DNA of 64,000 bases from Coleophoma eucalyptorum. Lineage: Eukaryota > Ascomycota > Leotiomycetes > Helotiales > Dermateaceae. The first letter of the stretch is position 1, and every line of letters starts with the position of its first letter. The notes beneath the pieces are model-generated. The model was not told where the DNA came from. It did not search any database and was given only the letters and a program-made list of their open reading frames with translations. The stretch lies in the NCBI GenBank assembly GCA_026120035.1, contig JALRME010000016.1, positions 920,588-984,587 of the forward strand, written 5' to 3'. Positions 1-10,241 of this stretch are shown here, piece by piece. A program made the position numbers and the translations under genes.

Positions 1-957
1 TCAGACCACACTCGACTTGATCTTGGTATGAAGATCACCTGCGGCTTTGAAATGTTAGTCAACGACCCGGCTTATCAGGACAACCGTGCAGTGCGCGAGA
101 TAAACTTGCTACTAGATGATATTGCTACGGAGAATGTTGCACTGCCAACTGATGAGGAGATACTTTCCTGGGATGGCCATTCAAGGGATGACGACGAGAA
201 GTGGTTGGATATCAATTTTGAGGACTTCGAAAAGGAATTACAGGGTAAGAGGCAGGAATCAGATCCAACTTCAGGATCGAAGGTTTTCGGTCCAGAAGCC
301 CCAACGGGGTTTGGAGATGCCAACACAAAGGCCGATCTTCAAAAGATGGTTGAACGATTCGAGAAGTTTATGAACGATGAGGGTGCCGGAGAGGATGGTG
401 CTGACCTTGACGAAATGGACATTGACGATGATGAGAGCGAAGATGACGAGGATGAGAGTAGCGACGACGAAACCCAAGAAATCAAATTTGACAATGATGA
501 ATTCGCAAGAATGATGAGGGAAATGATGGGACTTCCAGCCCAACGCTCAGAGAAAGATTCAGGTATAGGAGATCAGTCCGACTATCTCGAGCATCAAGAA
601 CATGGGAATGGTCAAGGTTCTGAAGACGAAGACGGAAACGAAGGGGAAGAGATCAGAAAAGTTATACAAATGATGGAGAAGGAATTGAATGAAGCTGGGG
701 CACTCAATCTTGAAGGGGGTTCGAACAACCAGTCTGCACGCAAACAAACGTTGGCCTCAAAGAAGACCACACCTGATTCCGACGCTGAAGAGGGTAGTGA
801 TGATGAGATCGATATCGACCTCAATTTAGCCAAGAACCTCCTTGAGAGCTTTAAAAGCCAAGCCGGCATGGCAGGTCCGGGGGGAAACTTGATGGGAATG
901 CTGGGTGTGCCTATGCCACGAGATGAGGACGATGAGCTACCCACTGAGAATCAATAA
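1..957 (+). CDS. SGT1/ecdysoneless-family regulatory protein, 5'-truncated by window edge
   Basis: The frame is open from base 1, so the first ATG at 28 is probably internal and the gene starts upstream of the window. The visible 318 codons hold the conserved stretch KITCGFEML, then a block with DEEILSWDG and WLDINFEDFEKEL, then a very acidic, Asp/Glu/Ser-rich region and a conserved-looking helix around FDNDEFARMMREMMGLP. This pattern is typical of the C-terminal half of SGT1/Ecd proteins (PF07093), which are implicated in transcription and pre-mRNA splicing; the yeast-type co-chaperone Sgt1 is a different family. It is convergent with the next gene, with only 99 bases between the stop codons. 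The exact role in this fungus is inferred from the family. Confidence 0.8.
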   Translation, partial: SDHTRLDLGMKITCGFEMLVNDPAYQDNRAVREINLLLDDIATENVALPTDEEILSWDGHSRDDDEKWLDINFEDFEKELQGKRQESDPTSGSKVFGPEAPTGFGDANTKADLQKMVERFEKFMNDEGAGEDGADLDEMDIDDDESEDDEDESSDDETQEIKFDNDEFARMMREMMGLPAQRSEKDSGIGDQSDYLEHQEHGNGQGSEDEDGNEGEEIRKVIQMMEKELNEAGALNLEGGSNNQSARKQTLASKKTTPDSDAEEGSDDEIDIDLNLAKNLLESFKSQAGMAGPGGNLMGMLGVPMPRDEDDELPTENQ

Positions 958-1056
958 AGGTTTGAAGACATACAAGGATGACTGATTAATTGCGACTTTA
1001 TAAGTATGGGTATCACTTTTTGGACTCCAGTTATATCAACGCCATCACCCTGCGGG

Positions 1057-2292
1057 CTATGTGTCCGTTTCTTCTAACCTCAGTCTTTTCGAGCTTTCAA
1101 GTTCTGCGGATGCACTTCTTGCTCTCTTTGACCCATCTGCAACAATATCAATTCGTTCGAGCTCCGCCAGTGCACTCGTTAGTTTCCGTCTTCCTTCTAA
1201 TTCCCTTCTGCTGCTCTCTGCTTGTGGCCTGTAGTATTCGGTCACTATACTGACAATTGCTGTGTAGCACTTGTATAGCAGCATCCTGATTTCTGCGTTG
1301 TCCAGATCTTCTATCACATCTTCTCCACCATCTTTCCACCCTTCAACAAATCCATCGCTTGGATCTTCCCAACAGCTCGATAATAGAGGGTCTCCAAAGC
1401 AGCCTTGACTCCAACTCCTCAGACCGGTCAACCTTGTAGTTCCCGAACCCGATTCTTCATCCCTCTCGATCATCACATTCATATCCGTACCAGCACCTAG
1501 GATAACCAATCGTGGAGTAACCACAGCTTCAAGTCTCCATGAAAGCCTCCGATTATGGTTTCTTACCGCGTCATATGGTAATAATACAGACATGTCCTCA
1601 CCATCCCGGAGTATGCCCTCTAGTAGAGAGTTGAAAGCTCCTGGCCACGCGCTGGATCCTGTGGGTTTGAGCATCGCTAATCCCGTTGCAAATGAGCCCG
1701 ACAGGACTCGGCTAACAGTACCAAATGTGCGGTCAGGCGATACTAGAGAGGCCAGAACCCGTGCCAGGACTCCGATCTGTTTATCAATAAGACGTCGCTC
1801 GGAAACGCTTAAGTAGATTGACATAGTTGAGAGAGGAGCACCCGAGGTGGGTTCGTATATGCTATACGGATATGCCATTTCTCTATTGTTTGAGGAGTGC
1901 TTGAGCAATTTTGGGACCAAAGTGGCCAGCCAAAAGATCGTCGGGGGCTTACGTGACTGATCAGCCGGGTCCTCCTTCAGTGACGCTTCTTGAACTTTGT
2001 CTGTGATGAACTGCACAAGTGTTGCTTCAGATGAGAGCAATGTTGCCTCCTGCCTCAGCAGCCTCACGTTAAGTGACGGTGCATAGGATAGGAGAAGCTG
2101 TCTACCATCGGACATGCTTAGAGCATAGAGTCTTGCTAGTTGAGTGGATGGTATTTCCTCGACAGGGCCCAGAGTTATTTGAGGAATGACATGATTCAGG
2201 ATCTCTCTGAGGCGTCGGATGGGTAAACTGTACATCAGCGATGTCAATATTGGAGGGCGAGGCGCTCTAGATGTAGTTGTTGATGCAGCCAT
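1057..2292 (-). CDS. APH-fold (aminoglycoside phosphotransferase-like) protein, probably catalytically degenerate
   Basis: Single-exon frame of 411 codons. The ATG at 2292 is chosen because the 13 codons upstream start with TTG, not ATG. Residues about 45-95 look like the N-lobe of the APH/fungal phosphotransferase family: ARLYALSMSDGRQLLLS followed by RLLRQEATLLSSEATLVQF. Where active members carry HGD...N, this protein reads RLVILGAGTDMNVM, so the catalytic His/Asp pattern is not recognisable. The C-terminus is basic and charged (GSKRARSASAELESSKRLR), possibly a nuclear signal. It may be a pseudokinase-like protein of unknown function. The family call rests on pattern memory only; a structure-based search is needed. 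Confidence 0.55.
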   Translation of the reverse strand: MAASTTTSRAPRPPILTSLMYSLPIRRLREILNHVIPQITLGPVEEIPSTQLARLYALSMSDGRQLLLSYAPSLNVRLLRQEATLLSSEATLVQFITDKVQEASLKEDPADQSRKPPTIFWLATLVPKLLKHSSNNREMAYPYSIYEPTSGAPLSTMSIYLSVSERRLIDKQIGVLARVLASLVSPDRTFGTVSRVLSGSFATGLAMLKPTGSSAWPGAFNSLLEGILRDGEDMSVLLPYDAVRNHNRRLSWRLEAVVTPRLVILGAGTDMNVMIERDEESGSGTTRLTGLRSWSQGCFGDPLLSSCWEDPSDGFVEGWKDGGEDVIEDLDNAEIRMLLYKCYTAIVSIVTEYYRPQAESSRRELEGRRKLTSALAELERIDIVADGSKRARSASAELESSKRLRLEETDT

Positions 2293-4439
2293 CTTAGACC
2301 GGAGGGATAGCCGCAAGACCAGGCAGGTCAAGCAGTGATCGAGGTTTGTAAGAAGTGATGGTGGCTTTGGAGTACTGGGCTGTCGGAGACGAGTGAAATT
2401 GAGAAATCGGGCTTCAATGTGGCTGACGAGCCATATACATTGGGCTCCAAGGCTTAGGACTTTCAGTCGACAGCACAGCAGTGCTGTAGGTGCATGAAAG
2501 CACAGATCTCGCTGGGGGTTGTGCAGGCGACTCCAACATAGATGGGCGGTATATGGGCAAAAGCCTCTGATGCTGACAGGTCGTAATCCAGCCCCGAAGG
2601 AAATATATACTTGGGATTAGAATGAATGAATGAGTGCTCCCCGTGCATGTTCTTACCGAGCTTGCGCGTTTATCTGCGGAAGCGACGGTGGGCATAGTGC
2701 AGCTAGTTCGACTATGACGATCATCCGTGTGGAGTTATTCCCGTGTTTGCCCTCTCTGCTCCTGTAATTGCATCAGTTGCGCTACGGCATGCGCCCTCGA
2801 AAAAGCGCGAGAAGTAATCGGAGCCAGAGCGCAACTGAAATTCCAGAACCATGATCATGGTCAGCCCCTGGTCCTGGGAGCCGTCAGAGCTCCATGAGGC
2901 TAGTATCATTAGTGGATGCGCCCAACAAAGGGGAATTGGCGAAAGACAGAGTGCAGGAAGGTAAAGAGGAGAGCGGGAAAGATGGGGAATTCTCAGGCTC
3001 ACGCTCACGAATGCGGGACCTGCCTCGACCTCCATGCAGGACGAGGCTCGGACTTATTTCTGTTTGTAAGGGCTGAGCGAATACCACCGATTGGTGCACC
3101 TGTAGCGAGGAGTGAGGGTTTGTGGCTCGATGGCTGTCAACAAGAGAGCTCTGCTAGCCATCCATCAAGCCAGCCACGATAATCGTGAACCAGCCAGTCT
3201 AGGAATGGAATTGCCCGGTATTATTCAGCACGACCTTACCAACATGCACAGTAAGTCACGGCGCAAAGTGAATTCTAGCCCGAACGTTGTCCTCACGCAA
3301 GAGATGATGGGCTGGCCTGCAATGATTTGAGTTAATCAATTCTACCTACGTAAAGACAGAGCTACGAACAACGCCTCGGCATCTCTGGATCCGAGTGGTT
3401 TGATGCTTGATAGGGTTTGATGGATGTAAGTGAAGAATGTCCGAAGATGAATTTGGCACAAACCGTGTGGCCAGCTAACGCCATGTAGAGCAGACGGTAT
3501 TTCCTCCTTGCAACTTGCAACTTGCCCTCGATTCTCCCACTGGCTGAAAAGAAGCGAGCGTGCAGATGGGACATCTCTTTCGTGTGCGGGAACAAGCGGT
3601 GGGTGAGTGATCCTGCACCCAGCTTGCATAGCAATGGAAGAAAAGGTTCTAGATCTTGGACTTTTGATAAAAAGTTGCTTGACCCTGGGCAGATGCCCGT
3701 CGCTTACTCTCTGTTCTCCCTCCTACCACGCATTGCATTGTGCGACGAACACGCTTAGGTGAACCCCTTCGGTCGGACATGCGGTGAGGATTGGTTTTGG
3801 ATAAGACCGCTGGTTGAAGAAGAAAACAATAAAGGAAGGGTGAGAGCAAATGTTCTGTTTGGCCGGGACAACTCTGCATACCTCGTAAGAATAGACGCAT
3901 GTACGCTCCAGAATCCTGGTCAAAGTTAGCCGTTTGATCAGACAGGGCTACTTGAGACGAGCATCAATTTAAATGGACGCTGGGTTCTACTAGTTGTCAC
4001 TGCCGCAAGGGTTTAGAGGCCGCAAATCCGTTGGCTACTTACATCTACCTGGGATATCTGGGTACGCACAGTAAATCAAACTGTATGGACCGACAAGGTC
4101 TCCATACTGAGCTCGCCAAAAATGGACAGATGTAGTTAGGAGGCCTCTAAGCTCAGGTGATACCCAGTTGCCATTGGCGCTGTTATTGGCAATACTAAGC
4201 GAGGGTCCGTACCCAGAGGCACATATCAAAATCAGCTCCTACCCCTACAAGGCTCAGAACTATCCACTTCAATCAAGAGATTTGCACCGCTCAATGCAAC
4301 GGCATCGTGTCGTCTGCTGCCGTACGCCGTCATGGTCAGCACCCCAATCAGGGACCCACAATGATACGCTTCTGGAGGAGGCACTATTATTGCAATAATC
4401 GGTTCATTGCACTGTGGACTTTGATCAAGAACTATCTAA
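2293..4439. other. 2.1-kb gene-free interval
   Basis: Between the ATG of the APH-like gene (2292) and the stop of TAN1 (4440). Both strands hold only short frames with biased composition and no family motif. It presumably includes the promoter of the APH-like gene and the 3' region of TAN1. I see no tRNA, repeat or transposon signature. Confidence 0.5.
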
Positions 4440-5931
4440 TTATTTTTGCTGGTCGGGAGCATTGGCCTCCATAGTCTCGCCTGTCTTGCCCTCCGTCTGC
4501 CCAGCCGGAGCTGACTTTGTAGAAAGCCGAGACGGATATAATTCTGCAATGTTAAATCGTTTCAATGCATCCCAGTCACTACCAACGACGCTCATCCCGC
4601 ACACCGTCTGTATATTCAAATTAGTAGATGGAGACTTTCTTGGGCAGTGTTACTTTGCACCTAGCCACAATGCGGCGAGGAGTAGAATGAATATAATTCT
4701 TACCTGGTAAATTTCTACCAGTATAACCTTGTCAGGTTTGGTAAGGTTGACTTTATGCCTTGGTCCAACTAGCTCTGCGATCTGCTTGATTACAAAATCT
4801 CTCTTCAAATTTGTATGATTCCGTATCGTCGGTCGGATGGCAAACTATTCCTACCATTTAGTATATATACTTACACCAATGTTACTCATGAAGCTGGAGA
4901 TAGCTTCATAGCTCTTGAGGGAGATTGAGGGGCAGCTAGAAACCAGGATGAATTGAGTACATACCGAGCAACCTTCCTTCTCGGTATCTTCAATAGATGC
5001 TCCGTCTTCGTTTTTGAGGTCGAAATGCTCAGCTAGAACGGTTCTAGCAACTTCCTCAAGGCCCTTTTCCGTCGCTCTTCCCATCAGTGTCATTGGCGTC
5101 AATCGGTTCAAATATTTGCTTCTCCTATGACCAGATCCAGATTGGGCGTCTTCGCAGATCTTATGAACGAACTCGACGGGTACCACTGGTGGACGGGTCT
5201 TAAAAAACAAGACACAGGCAAGGTCTAGTTGTACCGGGACAAACGGCTTAGTACTTGTATCCTTATTGACTAGGGAGGCCATCTCTCTCTTGATTGAAGC
5301 TTCGATGTCATCTACTGCTTCATCACCATCTTCGGGGATCGAGTCCACGTTGATGCCATAGATACGCTCAGCGGACTTGTTCCTGGAGTCAACAAAACAA
5401 TATTTTCACGAAATGGACCTCTTGCATTACCTCGGACAGAATGGCTTGGAGTTCTTCTCGCGCTCTACGCTCCTGGTTTTTGGCACAAGTCGCCCAGATA
5501 CCGGAGTTCCCTGGCTCGATGATTTCCCTTGAAGTCTCTGCACGGCCTTCAAGTTTGCTCTTCTGATGTGGTGTCTGCCATTTACCACCAGAGCCACCCT
5601 AAAATAAAGCATTAGCACTTCGATTGAACCATGAACCGAACAATAAATAATTTTAACATATGAATTCCACGTGTGTGAGACGGTGTTTTGGAAACGAGGA
5701 TGTACAACGACCAATTCATCCAGTATCGTAGTGTTTATCCTCGCACACCAAAAACGCAACCCCATCCTCGATCTCATATTGAAAGAGCCGTGCTTAAATT
5801 GCCAAGTCTGCATATGCCACCACAGCAGCTTCAACAAAATGTCTTCGACCCTCACGTACCTTGCTCCGCTTCGCTGCCCTTTGGTTGTCGTCACGACCAT
5901 CATGATGCTGGGTTTTCCGTTTATCTGCCAT
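4440..5931 (-). CDS. TAN1: TAN1, tRNA acetyltransferase partner (THUMP domain), five exons
   Basis: Tan1 works with Kre33/NAT10 to make N4-acetylcytidine at position 12 of tRNA-Ser and tRNA-Leu. Exons from splice sites and frame: 5931-5860, 5598-5431, 5375-4965, 4844-4704 and 4607-4440, giving 319 aa. The N-terminus is basic (KRKTQHH...AAKRSK). GIWATCAKNQERRAREELQA marks the start of the conserved body. The THUMP part includes FVPVQLDLACVLFFKT and FVHKICEDA, then FAIRPTIRNHTNLKRD and PDKVILVEIYQ, and the end carries TVCGMSVVGSDWDALKRFN. These are the diagnostic family blocks. The acceptor of intron 2 (AACAAG, exon from 5375) is chosen by frame; a better-looking CAG seven bases upstream would break the frame. 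The apparent continuation of exon 3 beyond 4965 is intron read-through. Confidence 0.88.
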
Positions 5932-6515
5932 AATAATGTGGAGATGGTTATGAAAAATGTTGGGGTCCAATGGAATATGGGTATAAAGGGTCACGATGAT
6001 GTCAAATTTGTGAGCAGCCTCAATATCGGAACTCTATGCTTAGTAAGCAAGTGCCAGCTCCGAGGAACCACCTGCGGTTTGTTTTGGCCGCAACTTAGTC
6101 ACTAAATCTACTTGTCGAATTATAGTATTATCGTTTATTTTGAATCACCAGAAACACCTCAAGCGTTATGATAGTGTCAGATTGATAAGCGGACTATTAC
6201 GAGGAATTATTGTGTCGCTGCCCTTGCCAGCGCGAACAGCCCAGAATATACGCGTTAATGCTCCCTTGCAATACTGACCTAACGATTTGTACAATACATA
6301 TCGGTCTCGTAAGTGAAGATGTACTTAATAATCATAGGTCAAGAAAAATTAGGTTCCAGATGAATTGTTAATTGAATTTTGTCTACTTCCCTAATTGGAG
6401 AATCAGATCACCATTTCTAATTGAATTAAGAGTCCATCTTTCCATCACGCCGTCATAACATAGATATTATATTCCTTCTAACATACAAGTTTTCCTCTTC
6501 ATTAGAACTCAGTGT
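5932..6515. other. TAN1 promoter / pyruvate decarboxylase 3' region
   Basis: 584 bases between two minus-strand genes. The half next to the decarboxylase stop is AT-rich and fits a 3' UTR. No gene, RNA or repeat was recognised. Confidence 0.5.
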
Positions 6516-8688
6516 TCATTGTCTTGCATTGGTCCTAGCACTCGCCTCCGCCGTTAATTTCAAAGCTCGTGGTGCATCGTCCTTAGGCATATAAACCTCA
6601 ACAAATTGGAGACAGTCTGCCGCGTTAAATTGCTTATCCACAAACAAGTCGTTTATGGCGGCCTTTGTCTTGATCTGGTACGTCTTGTACGTACCATCCT
6701 GACCACCGAAGACTTTGAGGAGATCTTTGAAATGCCAAGCTGCGATGTCATTATATTCTGCGTCCATACCATGGATGAAACGCTCGATCGTGAATCCCTC
6801 GTTGCATATCAAGAAACTACAGATATGTTAACAAAAGTTTATGCGGCTAAGTAACCAGACTTACATGATGGGCTTCAGTCCAAGTCTCAGCATGGTTGAA
6901 ACCTCTTGGGCCGTGAGTTGGAATGATCCATCACCAACGAAAAGGACTGTTCTTCGATCTGAGCCTGCATCTTTCGCCGCCAGTGCTGCACCCTGACATG
7001 CTCCAACAGAGTATCCGATGCTGCCCCAAAGGACCTGGCTAAGAGCAGTAACACCCTTTGGAAACTTCGTCTCCCAGATTCCAAAGTTCGAGGTACCCGT
7101 TTCGGTAATAACAATATCGTTTTCCTTCAAAAACGCTCCGGCTCGTGGCCAAAACCATGCCTGTGTAATGATCTCTGAGTTGTCTTCATTTTCAGTAACC
7201 TTATTCTCCATCTTCGGTCCCTTGATCGCCGAAAGTTTTTTCATGTCGACTTGTTGGATGACCTTTTGTAGCACGCCTCTCATGTGTATGCCCGAATATT
7301 CCGAGTATCGAACGACAATATGAGTGCTATGGAAGTCGATGGTGTTTAGCTGCGACGTCCGGTAGGAGAATCCAGCAGTATTAAAGTCACTCTGTATTCA
7401 GGTCAGTCTGACTCCATAAGGGCTTATTGCCATAATATAACTTGCCTTAATGGCTCCAATTGTAAGAATGAGATCGGATGACTCTACGCGCTCCCTAACT
7501 TCTGGTTGGCTTCCATCTCCAGCATAAACTCCACCGTAAGTTTGGTGTTCTTCATTGACAGCTCCCTTTCCCATAGGTGTAACAAAGACTGGCAGCCCTG
7601 TCTTGTCGATCAAATCGTGGACTTCATCCAATACGCCATGTCGGATGGCACAGGCGTCCACAAGAATGACGGGATTCTTTGCTGCATGGAGATACTTTAG
7701 CACTACGTCCACAACGTAGTCTTCCTTTGCTTTGTCATTAGCCGGGAATTCAAGGTCGATTGGCGTGCGCAGGCGATCACCCTCAACTTTCTTCTGGACT
7801 ATATCTGTGGGGAGAGTAATGTACACCGGACGACTTTGGATCCAACATTCTCTCAATGTATGGTCGATAATTGTGGCAGCATCAGATGCCGAGGTAAGTT
7901 TACCCATGGCACATGAAATCTCTTTGTTCATGTCGGCAAAAACATTGAAGTTGCCATTTCCCAAGGTATGATGTAGCAGCTGGCCATTACGCTGGGACAG
8001 GGTGCTTGGAGTGCCGACAATGTGAACAACTGGTACATGCTCACTATAGGCTCCTGCTATCGCGTTGATGGCGGACAACTCCCCCACTCCAAATGTTGTG
8101 ACAATGGCAGAGATTCCCTTGACCCGGGCATACTGTAATTGTGTCAGCAGGAACTGAAAATTGCTAGTTGAAATAGTTGCGTGTATATTATGGTGAGGTT
8201 TACGGAGACGTGTATACTACAACAGTCCCGTCACTCGTGTCAATACATATGGCACCAATGTACTTATTGATGGATCTTCGACTTCGTGAAGGTAATAGGA
8301 ATTTTGAGAACGTACTCCATCCGCAGCGTAACCTACGCAATACATGATCAGAAGTGTATGGCGGCCAAAGTTCTTTGGAGGAAACAACTTACCTGCATTG
8401 AGTTCATTGACATTACCGACCCATTTCAAGCCGACCTTGGGAATGTCTGTTCAAGAACGAGTTGTTAGTAACTCATGTCAATTTCCATGAACGATAGAGA
8501 CTATAGAAGACGGCCTTGAGGGCGCGGGGGTTTAAATCATATTCCAAACACTAACAATCTAAAGCCACCAGGTTATAATCTCCTGGGAGTCCATGTATCG
8601 AATCCACGCCAAGCTGGTGTAGTCTGGTGAAGAGATACTCTGCGACATCCACAGGTGATTTGAGCTCTGCTTCTCGAATGTCTGACAT
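6516..8688 (-). CDS. Pyruvate decarboxylase, six exons including a 17-nt exon
   Basis: Thiamine-diphosphate enzyme that converts pyruvate to acetaldehyde and CO2 in the cytosol (fermentation). Exons: 8688-8556, 8446-8393, 8332-8316, 8132-7446, 7391-6865 and 6816-6516, joining in frame to 572 aa, the normal family length. Visible motifs: GLPGDYNL near residue 36, the catalytic Glu in [17 protein letters not shown] (about residue 59), the His pair in LLHHTLGNG (about 122-123) and the cofactor motif [11 protein letters not shown] (about 450) ending in [10 protein letters not shown]. Exon 3 is only 17 nt and encodes the YAADG part of a highly conserved block, so the structure is well constrained. 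The intron after GAIK has a GC donor (AAG|GCAAGT). Transcribed away from BCK1, with which it shares a 1.55-kb divergent upstream region. Confidence 0.93.
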
Positions 8689-8843
8689 AGTGGGGTCGAA
8701 GATAAGACAGGATACGAGCCACGAACCGAGCTCGAATGATTCGAAGATTGAGTTTGAATTTGCAAACGAAGGATTTTGTATGGGATCAAATGATTGAGAT
8801 GATATCGAGGGAAAGAGAAGGATGGTAGATAGCAGTCGGTTTG

Positions 8844-8849
8844 TTTATA
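8844..8849 (-). promoter_or_regulatory. Candidate TATA box of pyruvate decarboxylase
   Basis: On the minus strand TATAAA reads about 155 bases upstream of the decarboxylase ATG, in a context (CTTTATAAACA) like strongly expressed fungal glycolytic/fermentative promoters. No transcript start is known, so this is a motif match plus position only. Confidence 0.35.
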
Positions 8850-10107
8850 AAGGCATGCCTCGAAGATAGGTCCGTTGTATCCGTTCAGCAGAAAACAGTC
8901 CACTATGGCTGGATTGCAGCACAACCCACGTCATAGTGGCTAGGACTAAGGTATGGCAAGGTACCTCACGGTAGAACATGCCAGCACCTGTATAGTAATG
9001 CCGATGTTTTTTCATCCTCAATGTCTCCATATGCTACCATTCTCACTCCACCTTGCCTTGTGTTACCTGACTTGTAGACGCATTATGTGGTGCAATTGAC
9101 CGGATGGTACTCTTCACCACGAGACACTCACCCGGAGGTGCCCGGGAAATGCCCACATTCCAAAGGGATGTGGGCGCAAGGCTGTCGGAGGTTGACCCAA
9201 CACAAAAAGCCATTGTCATGGCATGGGTAAGGTATCTTTGGTGGGGCCGTGACAAAGGCATATATAAGGTAAGGAGAAGAGGCGCGAAGTGCAGCGAAGG
9301 GAGATGCGTGGTGAGGAAGATTCCCGACTAAAAATGCTTGGTTCTTTGGGTTATGGAGCTGAGCGCCTTCTCTTGGCGCTTTTCAGATCACTCTTCTCTA
9401 CCGGAGCTGAACTGTAGGCCTCCTATTAAGATAGATAGATACCTTACTCGTTAGGTGGTGGTACTTTACGAGTTACGGCTTGGTACAGCACAGATATTAC
9501 CTTACCTTAGTTAAGGTAGTGTCCGTCTGGGTGTCTGCCGGCCACGTCGTACAGGGGCCTTGACATGTCCTGGCCCTGGATCCTCGACGAGCTCCATGGC
9601 TGCCTGAGGTGTCCAGTAACGAGTAAGAGACCTACACTTCGTACAGGCTACGGGACTTGGACCCCTGCCCTTCCACCCACGCACCTTCCCCAACTGAGCC
9701 TGGCTCTGCCTCTTGCCTCTGCTTTACTTCCTTCGTACGTCTCACGCCGTACCTTCAGGCACGCTTTCTGAAGTGCAAGAAACAAAACGACAAAGAACGT
9801 CTGTCGCCTGCATATTGTTGTACCACCACTGTGCATCTCCTTTCGCCATCGCTGCTATTGCTTTCGCATTTGTTCGTACCTGTCTGCCTTCTTGCCAGCG
9901 TCCCCGTCCCTGTTATCTAGAGTTATCAAACGCCTACCTTACTGTCCGACTTCGAAATACCCTCTTCCATTGCGCCCCGAGAGACACAACGACTCTCTAG
10001 ACGCAGTCTTCCCCCAAAGCCCCCTGCGCGCTCGACCCATCACTCATCGTGACCTCCATTTCATTGTTTCCACGAAGCAAACCGTGTCATTGGAGTCAAC
10101 ATACCTG

Positions 10108-10113
10108 ATGTGA
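10108..10113 (+). promoter_or_regulatory. Minimal start-stop uORF upstream of BCK1
   Basis: ATG immediately followed by TGA, 128 bases upstream of the chosen BCK1 start. Start-stop elements can stall ribosomes and lower translation of the main frame. The sequence is directly visible; whether this part is transcribed is inferred from the pyrimidine-rich leader context. Confidence 0.35.
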
Positions 10114-10241
10114 CTACACATTACAACTCTGGGAGTCTCTTTGAAAGGCAGAAACTTGTGGGAAGGCTGGAGACTGGGAGTTGAAGTGCACTGTTGGAAG
10201 ATCGCATTTTAATTCCATTCGAAAATGCTTGGAGGGAGACA

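Larger units (their letters stand above)
8689..10241. other. Divergent promoter region of pyruvate decarboxylase and BCK1
   Basis: 1.55 kb with no convincing gene. The BCK1-proximal part (about 9650-10090) is strongly pyrimidine-rich on the plus strand, as in long fungal 5' leaders. It contains several ATGs not connected to BCK1, including an ATG directly followed by TGA at 10108-10113. A short duplicated motif, ACCTTAC, occurs near 9440-9510. Short frames here have low-complexity Pro/Ser/Leu composition and are not called as genes. Confidence 0.5.

Noticed and set aside
2293..2331. Upstream extension of the APH-like gene by 13 codons
   Set aside because: It begins with TTG; the first ATG is at 2292.
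4851..4964. Apparent C-terminal extension of TAN1 exon 3 in the same frame
   Set aside because: The GTATGT donor at 4964 and the acceptor before 4844 restore FAIRPTIRNH directly, so this stretch is intron read-through.
5671..6105. 144-codon plus-strand frame over the TAN1 5' end
   Set aside because: Antisense to TAN1 exon 1 and its intron; Cys-rich, non-family sequence.
10194..10241. Upstream extension of BCK1 by 16 codons
   Set aside because: It begins with TTG, not ATG, and contains no ATG before 10242.
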